Notes: generated by a model not told the origin, from the letters alone. A DNA stretch of 64,000 nucleotides from Aquila chrysaetos chrysaetos (GCF_900496995.4 NC_044005.1:31570363-31634362), one strand, 5' to 3'. Counted from the stretch's first letter, positions 11,026-49,120 are shown. Program-made: numbers and translations.

Positions 11026-12390
11026 CATAGCAGAACAAACCTGCATCATAACAGCAGGTCTGTTTGGACAAAAAAGAGGGAATGCGTCACTGCCATCAAT
11101 GATAAGGTTACCAATAAGACACTACATCTGATCTGCCTGGGTGAAGGCTATTACGTGGGGCAGGTATAAGTTGGTGAAAAGTCACCACATCTTGAACAAT
11201 GTCAGGCTCATTCATTTAACTGTAATTACTGTATTGGGGGGGGGTGGGGAGAAGTACAAAAAAGAAAACCAGTATTTGTAGCCTTGACTGGATATGAACT
11301 GAGCGTATGTCTGTTCTTTAGGTGTCTTTAAGCAAACGTGGAGTCTGATCTTACAAAAGACTTTTATTTTGGACTCTGTGTGCTGCCTTAGGGTTAGGAA
11401 TGTGGTGCTCTTGTGGGGGGAAGTGAGCTCCAAGAGTAGCTTTCTTTTCATCTCTTAGTAATCTTCTGTTTATCAGTTGAATGCCACAGATTCCCCTTTT
11501 AAACTTTTATTTTGCTTTAAAGAAAAGGAAATTTAACTTAAAATATTTTAGCATTAGTTGCACAAAATGTTTGGATAAAATTCTAGTTTTTATAAGTCTT
11601 TTTATATATTTAGCCTGTCACAACAGTGCTCAAGATTGTATTGATAATGTTTTTCTGCATTATAGAACCCTAAAACACAGAGATCTCACTGACCCGCTGC
11701 CGTGTAACCACACTCTTCCCTTCTTTTGCCTAATACAGCTCAGCTAAGTCCTTGCATAAGGATGCTAATTCATCATCATCGCATAACTGTCTTCAAAAAT
11801 AAAGGACTGTAAAATGTGTTCAAATGAAACACAGAGGGGTTAACACCCCTGAATGAACTCTTTAAAGAAAAAAAAAAAATTTAATCTTGGCATCCTATCA
11901 CTATGTGATATTTTGTACATCTTACTGTATTTACGAGTTTATTTATCAAGGATTACCCATCTTGCTAATGGCCTATTGTTATTTATTTCACTTTTTGTTG
12001 GTCTTTATATCCTTTTATGTAGTGTGTTAAAGGGCCCTGTATATCTATTATGGCACTCTTTGAACAGTCTAAAATAGATGAGAAAATGGGACATTTGATA
12101 ATTCTAAAGTTGCAAACCAAGAAATTCTTTTTCCTCTGGTTAAGTACCTGGAGTGGAGTTGACTCCAAAAAAACAATCTTGTTTCAGAACTTTTGGAGTG
12201 AAAATTTTTTTTATTTGTGTTTCAAATAGAATACAAAAGTAGTTGATTCAAGATTCATAAATCTGCTGTGTTTTGACTAGTTATTCCCTGCTTTTATTTT
12301 GTTTTCAGATGTGCTTCAGTTTATGGTGTAACTAAAGATTTTGTTTGTGTAATGCATGATTAATACAATAAAGTATTTTTTCTAGTCTTC
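11026..12390 (+). other. STRN3: STRN3 3' UTR (end inferred)
   Basis: Non-coding, AT-rich DNA directly follows the STRN3 stop. AATAAA hexamers occur at 11798-11803 and 12367-12372. The second is followed by a GT-rich stretch (about 12405-12440), which makes it the best major cleavage site. More AATAAA motifs at 12966, 13051 and 13738 could extend the transcript to about 13.76 kb. The end point is inferred, not seen. Confidence 0.6.
12367..12372 (+). promoter_or_regulatory. Candidate STRN3 polyadenylation signal
   Basis: An exact AATAAA is followed within about 40-70 nt by a T/GT-rich downstream element, the usual arrangement for cleavage and polyadenylation. A weaker proximal choice is AATAAA at 11798. 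Confidence 0.55.
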
Positions 12391-15300
12391 CACAAAACTT
12401 TTCTGATCAGTTTGCGAGTTTTGATGAGTTTTGTAAGGTTTCTGTTTTACAAACTATGAATCAGCAAATTTTTAAGATTGTACCACATAGCAAAAGTACA
12501 GCTGTTGAAAAATAATGTATATAAAATGCATATAATAAATATTAAATGGTGTACCTGTATGTTACTGTTGGCTACATTATTTTGTGTTGCACAGTTTGAA
12601 AGTGTCATTCTACAAATTACTAAATTAGGTCTGAATTTTAGCAAAATGACCATTTGTTTATTATGCTTATAAGCTGCTTTGCTTTTGAAAAATTGTAATA
12701 GTTGTCTGGATGTCAACCAACTGTTCAGTTTCAAGCAGCAGTACCCACATATAAGAACATGTTTCCACAGTATTTTTAAAGATTTTTACAAGAAATGAAA
12801 ATTGCTAAGTGTATTCTTAGAGCCTTTATAAGATGATAATCACACTGTTTTTCACTATCTCTGTATATGAAGTGATTCTCAAGTGATTCAGGAGCCAGAA
12901 AGATACTCTGTTTTTATTTCCAACTGCCAATGAATCATTGTATTGAATTAAAAAAAAAAATGTATAATAAATTCATTTCTAAATGCTTAAAATTTGCCCA
13001 TATGTCAAATGTTATCTATTAACCTTTGTCCATTTCTTTACAAGTTCTCCAATAAAGATGATGTACAGAAGGGCAGTCTTTTTGCAAAAGGCTAGCTGCA
13101 GGTCAACATTTAGCTACTCTGTGATGAGTCACTTTCCTGAAAGTGTATCAGCAGAAACAGAATACCACAATATGAATCTTAGATTTTCATGTAAAAATAG
13201 TATGTTTAGGTATAAATTACCTTAAGCTAGAACATGTTCCTATAAGTGGTTGTAACTGTATTGTTCCATGTAAGTTTCCAGTTTTGCAGTGAGAATGTAT
13301 CTCATGCCATCTCATGTCAAGGAAATTAGATTTTAAAAAAAAAAAAAAAAGGAAAAAAAGGTGCTCATGGTAGGCAAATACTGCAGTTATATTCTGACAT
13401 TAATTTTGTTTTAGTAATAATGTTACATTGTTTGAAATGTTACAGTAAGTTATAATTGTATAGAAATTGGAGAATTTTGTCCTTTATCATAAAGATTGAG
13501 GTGAGGCCTTTCAGTAACTGCCTGTAGGACACTAAGACTTTACTTTTGAAAGTAACATTCAGCTGATTTGCACTTTTTGTTCCTTCCAGTCTAAAGCATT
13601 CAACTAATCAACAGACAAGAGAGTATTTGAATTTTATTGGAAGTAATTTCATAATCGCCTTCTCTGAAGCCAAACATTGTTTCTGGCAGCTTTTCCAGAC
13701 TGCTGCATTTTAATGCTTAAATGAAATGTGATTGTTTAATAAACATTGCCATGCATAACATTTACTTTTTTTTTTTTTTTTTAATTGTATTAAAATCAAA
13801 ATGGTAAAACCAAAAATATTTGCTTATTTTCCTTAATTGAAATCTTAACAGTCATCTTAGTTCACTAATGCGTAGTGGATCAAATGCTATAGTGAGGCTT
13901 CATTTATTGAATATTGACAATAAGCTCTAATACAGTCTTAGTTTATTGTGGGGTATAACATGCTAAAACCTTTATCTGTGTTTTGTTTTTTAGAAGAGAA
14001 GAGCTGTAGTACTGGTGATGGGGAAAAAATTATAGTGCTGAAATAAATGTTTTCATTTAGCAAAACCACCTCAGCTTATGAAAGGACTGATTTACTTCTC
14101 TTGTGTAAGTAAGACCCAAAGGACTTATGCTCAGAACCTGAATGGAAAGATATCTAAATGTGTTTAATAATACATTTAGTATTTAGGGTATGATTGATGT
14201 TAAGAGACTTACTCCCCATCTTGCTTTTTATTGTAGGAACTGTTTTAAGCAGATGAGTGGCTACTGTAGTCCAGCATCTTGTCTACATTAATATCAAATA
14301 CATCTGAAAAAGGGTGTAACAAACCCTGATCAAGAACCATCCCTGATTTAGAAATCCTAAGGAAGAATTTATTTTCCAGGAGATGGTTGGTAGATTTTTC
14401 CTAGTGGAAAAACTCTGTGGGCTTGAGGATACATTATCAGAGGCTGTTCATTTCTCCTATTCTGTGTTAATTGATTTATTTTAAAACTGATAGCACTCTC
14501 TGTTCTGGCATACTCTTATTATTATGTGCTTCTCTAGCACTTCCCATCTCAAATCAGTGGAAAGCTTCTTGGTCACACGGTGCTCACTGCTATTCCTTCT
14601 AGCTACTGTATCACATAAAAGGTGTCTCAAACAAATGCATCCCAGTAGAGCAACTGGTATTTTTGTAAGGAGGCTAAACACACAGATAAGGTGGTCTACA
14701 TAAATCCTGCTGGGAAAATGAGTGTAACGTTTTTTTTCCTCCCAGGTTAACTACATGGTATGAAAATATGACTGACTTTACCTTTTAGTTGTGTTTGGTT
14801 TCACTAGAGTGCGGGGGGGTGTGTGTATATATACACACACATATTTATGTTGTTCTTTTTTTTTTTAAGAACTTTTTTAAAAGAAAAAAACTAACAGAAC
14901 GCTCCAGAATTGTTTTAAAAGGGTGAGCATGAATGAAGGTTCAAGTTCCATATTTAATACTTGCTTTGTTGATACTTGGAGAATACACATCCTTGAGTCC
15001 TGTGCAAACTAAATGGCTTATATTAATAGATTTTTTAAAATAAATAGTTTGAGCTACAAAGCATTGTAAATGTCATAAAAATATATTGCTTTGTTTTCTA
15101 ATTTTAACATAGAACCAAATTTTGACTGATTTGGTAATGGAAAACAACATGCTTTCTTTTTCGTCCTCCCTCTTACCTGGATATCTTAATGGGCCCCATA
15201 AGACAAGTCATCTAGACTTTCTGAAAGTGCACATATAGCAACAAAATACTTCTATTTTGAATATTTACAGAGTTTAAGGAAGTTAATTTAACTCTGGTGA

Positions 15301-16959
15301 GATCCCTAGTAATGAAAAAGGAGGCAATGTGAGGTAGTCTAGGTCATAAGTCCCTTGTTTTCAAGAATCGCTGAACCTCTGACTTTAGTGCTGTAAAAGT
15401 CTCTGCTGAAGACAGTAAACTGAAAGTTGTTGATGTGTACTTGAACAGTAGCTATAGTGTAATTTCTTTAGATGCACATCAGACTGAACAGATGTCAGTG
15501 AGGCCTGGCTTTTCTGTGATCTAGAACCTTATTAGGAGATCTTTAATTTCCTAATTATTAATTCCCATACATCTTGAATTTGGTATTGATAATATTTTCT
15601 CCTGGAAGGTCATGTCCAGTGTTCCAGCTGATTTGGTATAGTTTTCCTGAAGCAAAATAACTGGGGAGGCCAACTATTGGCCAACCGTTAGCCATCCTAG
15701 CGCACCAACAGTGTCTAGGAGCAGTGCTAGGGCATTTAATCTGGCAGTAGGATAATTCTTGCTTTAGTATGTAGTGCTATAACATAACATTGTCAGAGTA
15801 ACAGTAAGTCTCTAGCATGCCATCTTAACTGGAGGAGAGAGAAGAACTGATTCCTACAAGCATATGGCTCCACTTTATGTTCTCCATTGGGTACCTAAGC
15901 TGTTGATGGTTGTTAGCTATTGACCTCTAACAAATAGCAACTTTAACCACTTGGTATCTTCATAGGCAAACAACATACACAGTTGTCTTCAGTTACATGG
16001 AGAATACCTATATAATGTTCTGTTACTTAAATCTTAATCACTGCTGTGAGACTTTTGATGCTCTCATTTTAAATTAATTCAAGTTGACGGATTTATTACA
16101 GAATTAAAAACTTTCTAAACTAAAGGATCAGTGCTGTGACTTTATATATATTTGTAAAACTGAGACTATAGGCAGGAATTTAATAGTGACCTTGTGCTAG
16201 CTGCGTGAGTTAATGGTGCCTCTTTTAAACCGAGTATTACTGGGAGCTGTATCTGTTTTAGTGAAGTTCAAAAGTATTGGTATTGCCCCATTCTTTACAA
16301 ATGGTGTTAATCCTTTGAAAAGTGATGGTCTTTCAAATAAAAATAAAGATAACACTAGCTTAATTATTGTGTGGCTTGCGATAGAAATGAACAATTCTAC
16401 AAAAGGTACAGGGTGAGATTTATAACCTTTTAAGGTGAAAAGCTCCATTCTACTTCAGAGAGTACGTAGGACGCCTTAGAATGAATATTTCACTTGGTGA
16501 TCAAGGAGTATTTGCTTTTGGGATGTCTTTGACTTGGATGCATTGGAGACCCTTTAACCTGAAGGGAGCATACCACCATAAGAGAATGATTTGCAGCTCT
16601 ATCCTCAGGTTCCTTTCTGACAAAAATTAAATAGGATCAGCTACGCAACTAATATTTTTAGCAGTTTTCAGTGTAACTCGAAGAGGAGCTTTTTGCAGCT
16701 GAACATTTTTTATACTATTATAAAGATTTTTTAAATTCTATTCAGTCTTAAGCATTAATTACTGCTAGCTGACTTGCTAACTTCCTTCTCACATCTCCTT
16801 TTGTCTCTCAACTCTCAGCTTTTCTTGAAAGCTCCAGAGGTTTTGAGAAACCTGTAGGAGGAAAGGGTAGCTCATATAAGCGTTGGGTCATGAATCCATG
16901 TGTGATCTACAGAAATATGTGTCCGTTTGAGCTCTGGATGACTTTATAATCTTGGTGCG

Positions 16960-18110
16960 CAGAGGCTTGTGGCCCACCTGCTGTGGGTGGGGCAGAGCTG
17001 ATGTGACCCACCTGGTGGTGCCACCTGGAGAAGGTGATAATGGCTGATTCTGGACTGGGGACAGAATGGAGCCACAGGAGTCCAGCAGCAAGCTGCGGGT
17101 AGGCAGGGTGGGAAAGACATTGCCCTCCCTGCTTGCAGCCATTTTGGTGTCGGCAGAGGGGGAGAGCTGCTGACGTTGTCCGCTGTGCGTCACACACTGC
17201 TGAGGTGTTCCCTGAGGCTTCTCCCTTACCTCCGCCTGCAGCTTGACTTCCCGTGTGCCTGTTGGGAGGTGTTGGTTCTGCTCTGGCCGCCAGCCTGCTG
17301 TGGTGATCTCGGTGAGTCTGGGGGCTGGGCGGGGGGAGCGACCGACTCCATCTGGGCACCACCCAGACCAAGCCTGAGAGCTGCCAGGTTTTTGCTCATG
17401 AACAGTGGCTGTCCAAGGGGACGTGTTTTCCCTCATGAAAGGAGGGCTGGCCAAGGGGGTCGTATGCTAGCGGTGACTTTCTGGTGACTGGCCTAGTTGG
17501 CTTTTTAAAGCAGATTTTTTCCTATTGTTTCAGGTGTTTTTCCTCTCCAGTTGCTCTTTTGTAGCTTGAAAGATTTGGGTGGATTTCTTGTTGGTTTTTA
17601 ATTAATATGTGGGGTTTTTCTTTCCAAAGAGAAAACTTTTCTGAGGAAAAAGCTGCTCATTTGCTTAGGGACATCTTGCATCTAAGCTCATCAGACTTAC
17701 AATTCAGTGGGAATAAAGAGACCCTGCTTTACGCAGCAGTAATGTCTTCCTTCCTTGAAATCTCAGCAATGGCCGGGAGCAAAAAAAACGCAAACCCTTC
17801 AGCTCTATTGGGAAAATGCCCTTGTGCAGCAGGCAGGGAGGCACAGAGGAGGGTGCGGGGCTGTTGCTGCTGCCTCTTGCACGGGCAGCCTGCCGTGGCT
17901 CAGCTGGTGAGAAGTATGGGGCCGCAGGGAGAAGCAGCAGTTGGCAGCTGCAAATGCTGGTGGCAGGAGCTCAAAAGCAGAAGCTCTTGCAAGGTCCTGC
18001 AGGCACTCTGCCTGCGGTGGCAGTATGTTGAAGTATGTGTCATGGTTCTTTTTTACGTGCCTGGTGCTTTTGGTGGTCTGGTCGGAAGCCAGAGGTTTCC
18101 CCTGGATTGC
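16960..18110. other. GC-rich block of unknown origin
   Basis: About 1.1 kb that is clearly richer in G and C than the flanks, interrupted by an AT-rich gap near 17500-17720. The first part has open frames on both strands, the longest 188 codons on the - strand (16888-17454). The protein is low in recognisable motifs and matches no family I know. It may be a decayed insertion, a non-coding RNA exon or a regulatory island; I cannot tell which. Confidence 0.4.
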
Positions 18111-21100
18111 CTTACCTGGAGTTTTTCCTTTGTTACTTAGAAATACTAGTGCATCTTAATGACAGCAAATGTTTTAAAATGCTTCTCAATACCCCTTCAT
18201 TATTAGGGTAGTTGTTTGCAAAATAGGAGCTGTATTTTAGCTTCCTGAATTAGTGCTTTGACTCTTTTGCCTTTGATAACCCAAGTGACTGATTCTACCA
18301 GTCTTACTAAGTGTAGTTTGCTAAGATGATTTAGCTAACAGTTGCCATACAGAAGAATTTCTCAGAGCCTGGAAATATTTTCCCCAGTTTGAGTGATCTA
18401 ATACCCGACAGTTTCTGTGGTGCATATGCATTACATTCTGTCAGAAACTTTTTTTTTTTTTGGCAGATACTTGGGCTTACAGAGGCAACTGATTGTGGTC
18501 ACTTTCTCTTAACTGCGTGTGTTAGTCAAGTCTCTGTTTAGATTTGAGCAAATCAGACCATTGGGGAGTAAAGTCCTTGTTGTATTTGCTACCAGCATGC
18601 TGTGCCAGACAGTTCTGTTTTGTTTCTAAACTGGCTCCTGGTCCTCACCAGAATTAGTTCAACAGGACACAGCTGTGTACCTCACATTGTTTAGAATATT
18701 TAGATGGGAGAAAGCTGTTGTGTCCCCATCTTCCTCTTCTGAACAAGTAGTATGTTATTAAAATACCCAAGGGTAGTGTCAGAGAATTCCAGAAACTACA
18801 TAATTGTGAATTTGGTTTTCATTAAAAAAAAGGACTATTTTAATGGTATAGTTTGTTTGATTTAAAACTTAGCAAAAATTTAAAAGTAGTGCAAAGTTAG
18901 TAAGTAACTTTTGTTTTCCCATCTAATTCACATTATTTTCCTAAACCTTGCCAGTCTTTTTCTCAGTCTTTTGACTTGTTGTTGTCTCTAACTTGTATTA
19001 CTTGGCAGAGAATTGTTTATCATATTTGTAATCTGATCACACACACCAGGGCAGAAAAATAGTTCTTATCCCTTTGCTTACATTCTACCATACTCTGATT
19101 GCTGTTAAGTAGTAAAGGCCCTATCTGACCTCAGTGAACACTGGAAAAGTTTAGTTAGCATTTGCTAGCAAAAACAACTATGCAGGATTCTCATGCTGGT
19201 GCCTTAGGAACTGGCCCAGTATGAAGTTCAGCTGTAGGTTCAGTTATACCCTGAGGCTGAGGGTATATTCAAACCGACAGCACCTGGCTTCCAGGAGAGT
19301 GCCCTCAGTGTGAGGTTAGGCTTCTTGGCAGCCAAGAAGCGATGCTACCTGCTCCTTTTGGCTGCAGTAAACGAACTGGCCAAAGCAGTGCTGTTCCCCT
19401 TCATTATCCTGGGATGGCTAGAGTTCAGCTGACCCTGCTAGTGTTTACAGATAACTGCTCTGGTTGTGGAATGTAACAAAAAAATAGTAAGGACGCAGTA
19501 TTCATTTGTATGTAGACACAGCTGAACGTAAATAAATTTTAGAGTAGTAAAACAATAAATAACCTTCAGGTAATGAAAGTGGCTTATGATCAAGGATACT
19601 TCACTAACCAAACTTGATTGTTTGAAAGGAAAGGAAATTTTGATCCTGATGAGATTAAATTTAAAGTGGGCATTTGCTTCAAAGCAGAGATTAAGACCTT
19701 GGATTTAATCATAGAAGCAAATTTTCAGGACCTGTTCTTCCTTCAGCTGAAGCCAGAGGCAAAATTCCTGTTGAAGCCAAAGAGGGCAAAAGAATGTGTG
19801 CTCCAGTTGACAGACATATATAACTGGAAAGTTACTTAAAGTATAAACTGTTTAGTGAAAGTTTTCATATATTTGGTGTCTATATTTGGATGACAGTTGA
19901 TCACAAGCTATTCAAACACGTTCTGCTTCAGCTTTTCAAGAAAACCACTAATGTTTACTGTCCCAGGTCCAAAGCAAAGCCAGTCAGTAAGATTTTTCTG
20001 ATTGATTTTATTAGGCTGGGGATCTAAGCCTCCAGTTTCCAGGTGGTTTGTTTAAGATACAAGTTGATCTTCTTTGACAATGTGCTCAGGCCTTCTGTGT
20101 CACTTGGGTGCAACAGAGAAGTTTTCTGTGATTTTTGTGGCTTTGATGCTTTCTGGAGCTGACTTACCCTTCAGCCTAACGAAAGGAAGGGAAGTGTTGA
20201 TGAAACTGGTGGAGCTAGGTAGTGATATTGAGAGTTGCCCCATTAGAAATATGGCTTAAAAGCAATGCATAAGAAGTTGTCACCACTTTTCTTCTTCAGA
20301 ACAGGGGAGCTGAAAATAAAATATCTGTATTGTATGGGGCCATACTTTGTAGAAGAGAAGGTTTGCATGACAACACTAATATGAAATGCAAATAGAAGTA
20401 ATTAAGAACACTTACGGGAGAAACTACTGTTCTGATGAAACTATAGTTCTTCATATGTGCCAAAAAACCCTCCCCGTTCTTCCTGATCTCTTCCCACCTC
20501 AAAATTACTTCGTAAACTGTAGAAAAGTATAATAATTGGCTTTTGGTGCAAATGTTTTTTGGCTGGTTACTACATAGCTTTTATTTATTGGCATTGATTT
20601 TGAAAGGCAAAATAAATACTTTTAAAGTTAATATTTTCTCTTAAGAATGTTAGGATGGTCTTACTTTTGGATTTTTCTTGTTCCTTGCTGGTTCAATATT
20701 AATAGTTTCACAAACAGTAATGAAGGTCAACTTCTGAGACCTGTTCTTCTTGCATTCTGCTCGAGGATGTAATATAAAAGACTTTTGCTACCAGGTTGCA
20801 GGTCTGGCAGTATGAAGACTTCTTTGCACTTTACTGACCTTCAGTCCGGGACTGTATACCTGCTTTTCCTATATACTGCACTTGTCAGACAAGTGTAGAG
20901 GTAGAAAGAGTCATGCTATCAAAAGATATATATACAAGGTGATTCATGGTCAGAGAGGATCTAAATGCCTAAGATTTGTGTGAGGTGTAAAATCTGAGGT
21001 GCCTTGGAAGCAGAATCAGAGACCCTGGCCTGAGTTTCCTTCCAGGACTGAGAAAGGCATACTGCCAGTGACAGAGGAAGTTGTGCACTTCTTTCAGTTA

Positions 21101-21548
21101 TAAAATAGCCTATGAGTAAAGAATTCACCCAGGAACTGTAAGAAAGATCTGGTGCCTTCCTTGGTCTTCTGACAGTGAACGATTCCAGTGCTCAGGCATA
21201 TGTCCTAACCAATGCATGGCTGTAGGTTGCAGCCCTTACTGGAAGTTGTCATGGTACAAAAAGTAATTTCAATTTATTTAGGACAGCAAATTAATACAAC
21301 TTGGTAAATTTAGGTTGCTCTGGGAGCTCCACTGGGAGGGATGAGTTTTGGACTGTGTTAACTATTTAATGTAAAATTCAGAAACAACTCTGGGAGTTGC
21401 AGTAAGTACCTAAACCGTTAAGCTCAGAATCTTCCACTTTTTTTTTTTTTTTTTTATGTATGACATGCAGTGGTACGTCGTCAGCAGTGGGACTGCAAAT
21501 CCGAGGCCCCCTGAACCTTGGGAGTACTATTCAGGGAAATAGGGCATA

Positions 21549-21612
21549 GAGATCATAGAATGGTTTGGGTTGGAAGGGAGCTTTTAAAGATCTAGTCTAG
21601 CCCCCCACCATG
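21549..21612 (-). mobile_element. Truncated CR1 LINE 3' end
   Basis: The + strand reads ATCATAGAATGGTTTGGGTT followed by GGAAGGGAGCTTTTAAAGAT and TCTAGTCTAG, the reverse complement of the avian CR1 3' terminus. It is a very short, 5'-truncated copy on the - strand. Similarity to CR1 stops soon after the CCCCCC at about 21601. Confidence 0.85.
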
Positions 21613-22879
21613 GTTTTCATCATACAGGTTTTCATCAGTCTCCCTGGAGAACAGAATTAATACCCTGCAAGCCATACTCTTGATTGACAGTCCTAATACC
21701 TGCAGCAATGTTCCTAAATGGAGTTTGCACAAGTGATGGTAGTTGCAGCTCTGTGCACATTCTTTGTACTGCTTGGTCCAGCAGCATAAAACTGAACCCT
21801 TGTACTGTGGCTTTACCTACCTTCTTACCCAAAACAGAGCTTCAAATCATGTCTGCTACCCTCTACCATGCTGTTCTTCCTCCAAACTTACCTTCTACTT
21901 AGAGCACAGCCCACACCCTTTCCACCCTGGCTCTGTATCTCACCAGGTCTCAATCCTTTTATCCGTATCCCACTGATGTTTTTTCCAGATCAAAACTGTG
22001 TTCACAAATGCTTGCTGACCCAAAAACTTTGTATATTTAAAAAAGTATTTTCTGTACCCAGTTCCTACCTCAGTGTAATTGGGCTGTATGAAGGATGCAA
22101 GTAATGTGGCATCACTGTTCCTGTGAAATGGAAATATTTGGACATTTAGCTGTGCAGGTTTCAGTGTCCCAGAGATCCAGAACTGCTTTTTCCTTCATGA
22201 ATGAATGACATGAACAAAGTGGGAGGGAAAATGTGATTCTACTACCTTTATGGGATTTATATTCAGAAGATTCAACTAGCATCATACTGAGTATCAACAG
22301 TGACTAAAACATCGATACTGACTCATTCAAATTAAAATATTTGTATAAATAGTATCCTTGCTATTTGAGGATGGTTTAGGATTTTTTCTGTTGCAAATTG
22401 GGATTTAAGATAATACAGACAGTTAGGAAGCATCACATGCAATTTACTCAAGCTATACTACATGAGGTTCATCATAAAAAGAGTTTTATATTACAGGATA
22501 TTAAAACAGCAGCAGTCCCAGTTTTCTTGCAATATATATTTCTATAAAAAGTTTATAAACTAAATGAATTAAAATTTTGCACAAAGTTGATATTGCATGT
22601 GAATTTATACAGCAATAGCTGAATACTCTTACCTATAAACACATAACAAAATTAGGGATAACAATTAATAGAAAAATACAAGGCATCTTTGCCATTCATG
22701 TTTAGTGTAATATATAGCCAGTCATAAGTTATTAAAAAATACACAACAGAAGCCTGATGAATACAATTCCTTCTGTACTGCTCCATAACTACTATGAATT
22801 TTACAATCAATAGTGAGAGCAGAGGAAAAAAGGGAAAGCCTAGATTGATAGGGAAAGTGCTGTTTTGTTTTCCACTGTA

Positions 22880-24159
22880 TATTTTACTTGCAAAAACCTT
22901 TATTTTCTAAAGAATACTTGAAGTATGTTATTCACTCCAGGAACCTGGAATAACTCAGTGAATATTGCATTATTTTAACCACATGCATGTAGGTATAAAT
23001 GTATCAACACATTACTAAGTATGTAAGCAAATTAAAGCCTTTTTTCAAGAAAATTATTCTTTCATCTTCAGATAACCTCACAAATCTTTAAAGATGTTTT
23101 TACTAGCATTAGAAAGTTGTTATTCTGTGAGCTACTGAATCCCACTTACATGTCTGCCTACTCTTTTCTTTTTCTAACCATGTAATCTGATATAAATCAG
23201 TTAGGTTTCAAGGTTTGAGATACCTTTGGATTTGAATTTGAATCCTTTCAATTCCCAGTGTGTGGTCTAATTTAATCTCTTCGCCCAAGATTCCTGACTC
23301 TAGCTGTCTAGCCAGTAACAACTTTGTAAAATCAAGACAGTACAAAGCATAGACAGGAAAAAATGTGGTTATTAATTAGATATATTAGGAATATCACTGT
23401 TGACTTCAGTGGTGTAGGAAGCAGTAGTATCAGCTAATATGTTAAGATCCAGATCCTCAAAAAGAACTACTGTGCCTTAAATACCTTTCAAAATCTGTGC
23501 CAAAAGAACTGAACAACATAGATCCACAGAAACCTGTGGGTAGAAGTTAAATGTCTTTTGATGTAAACTTTGCCAACCAGATGGCAGTATCATTCACAAT
23601 AGCAAAACCTCAACTAGTAAAAATAGACTGATTAGCTACAATCTGTTGTATCTTTTCTTAAACTGCCTGGCAATAATGGACGTTGTGCAACTGTAACACT
23701 GAAAGTACTTCATGCTATCAGCAGAACTCCTTGAAAAGATACAGAATCATAAGCTACAGAAGGCTTATAGAAGAAGATGATAGTACCGTGTATTTAGAAT
23801 TATGTTGTTTAACTCATAAGAAGACATCTAACAAGTGACAGCAAAAATGTCAGAGCTGTACTGTTTCCTCTGCTGATATCTGATAGCCTTAACTGCACGA
23901 TATGCATAGCTTTAAACTTGGGGATACTATACATGTATTGAAAATAATAGCTGTTGGCCAAATTCTGCACTCCAGTATTAAGTACAACTTCTAAAAAGCT
24001 CACATGAATCCTTGACTGACTACAGAAACACAAAGTAGCCCTTCTTCCCTTCTGTTATGATAGTATATATAAGAATAGAACATCTGTACTTTAGAGGGAC
24101 TGTTTCAGTTTCATGATTTTTAGTTTCAAAGTAGTAATATCCAACAGCAGATTTTTGCT
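22880..24159 (-). other. COCH: COCH 3' UTR (end inferred)
   Basis: AT-rich non-coding DNA follows the COCH stop. On the - strand the first exact AATAAA I find is at 22904-22899, giving a 3' UTR of about 1.3 kb. A weaker ATTAAA occurs near 23272-23267. The end is inferred only. Confidence 0.4.
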
Positions 24160-48103
<23,944 letters not shown>

Positions 48104-48149
48104 GGCGGCCGGGCTCGCCCGCACCCCGGGGCAGCCGAGAGCAGAGGCG

Positions 48150-48170
48150 AGCAGCTCAGCTCAGCTCAGC
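48150..48170 (-). repeat. Short CTCAG tandem repeat in COCH 5' UTR
   Basis: CAGCTCAGCTCAGCTCAG is a pure 5-bp repeat of three to four units on the + strand (GCTGAGCTGAG on the sense strand), inside the presumed 5' UTR. Confidence 0.7.
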
Positions 48171-48269
48171 ACAACGCAGCGTGCCCGCCCCGCCGCGGGC
48201 TGCCGTCCCCTCCGCCCTGCCCCGGCACCTCCGCGGAGCTGCACAGCCGGCGGCCGCCGCCGCGCCCGC

Positions 48270-48275
48270 TTTAAA
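48270..48275 (-). promoter_or_regulatory. TATA-like box of COCH promoter
   Basis: On the - strand GGTTTAAAGCGGG lies about 170 nt upstream of the COCH ATG in GC-rich DNA. A start about 30 nt downstream (near 48240) would give a 5' UTR of about 135 nt. It is inferred from motif and position only. A further non-coding 5' exon cannot be excluded. Confidence 0.4.
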
Positions 48276-49060
48276 CCTCTCCCGGGGCGCATGAGCACTG
48301 GGGCGGGCGCGGAGCTGGGCGGCCCCACGGCTGGGCGAGGCCCGGCAGGTGCTGCCGTGCCGCCGTCCCGCCCCCCGCCCGCTCCTTCCACCTGGGCGCA
48401 GCCCGGGTCCTCCGGGACCCGCCGCAAGCGATGGGGTTCAGCAATTCGCCCCCCTCCCCGGTAACGCCCCGGCCCGCGGGGGCCCCGCCGCTGCGGGCTG
48501 GCAGCGGAGGCACGAGGGCCTTCCCGTGCCCGGCGAAGACGCCCTTCCCGGTTGCCTTTCCAAACCTGCCCGCACGCTCCTCTACCTCCCGTCCACCCAC
48601 AGCTTTCGAATACCCATTTCAGAAACCCTTTATTATTAGAGTACCTTACTCCAGATACCTTTGTTCCCGATATCTTCAGAAACGCGAGTGAACTTCCAGT
48701 TACTTCGCCCCAACGTCCGGCCCTTCCTCCAAACTGAACGAAGGGGCAAAGCTTTCCGGAGCAGGAACCCGGCTCGCTCTCTGCTCGCCCCCCGCTCCCC
48801 GCCAGGGCGGGCAGAGCGGCCGGTCCCCCCGGAGCCGCGCACCCCGCGCCCGCCCCGGGCCAGCCTGGCGAGGCCGCAGCCGTGCCGGGGCGTTAACTCG
48901 TCCCGCTGGGCGCTGCGAAAGAGAGCGCTGGGGGATTTAAGCCTAATTTAATCTTTCGAAGAGATGGAAATACCCTAACCAGCATCACTGTATTGTTCGT
49001 ATTTGGTCTAAAACGTTAGCGTAAATATTACCTTTCATTTAAGCAAAACTTTGCTTAAAT

Positions 49061-49120
49061 TAAAGAAAAAAAACCCAAACTAACCCCCTCCAAAACCAAA
49101 CCAACCAACCAACCAAAAAA
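49061..49120 (+). repeat. A/C-rich simple repeat (AACC/CCAA)
   Basis: AAAACCAAACCAACCAACCAA and similar purine/pyrimidine-biased low-complexity sequence at the edge of the CpG island. Confidence 0.8.

Larger units (their letters stand above)
12391..22880. other. Intergenic region between the converging 3' ends of STRN3 and COCH
   Basis: About 10 kb of mostly AT-rich DNA. It contains homopolymer runs (A at about 13335-13350, T at about 13766-13783, T at about 21439-21456), a GC-rich block at about 16960-18110 with an antisense 188-codon open frame, a TG/TA simple repeat near 14815-14845 and a CR1 3' fragment near 21549. No exon of a known gene is recognised. Confidence 0.65.

Noticed and set aside
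21635-21832. 66-codon - strand open frame next to the CR1 fragment
   Set aside because: The translation looks protein-like but matches no family I can name and has no splice or start context.
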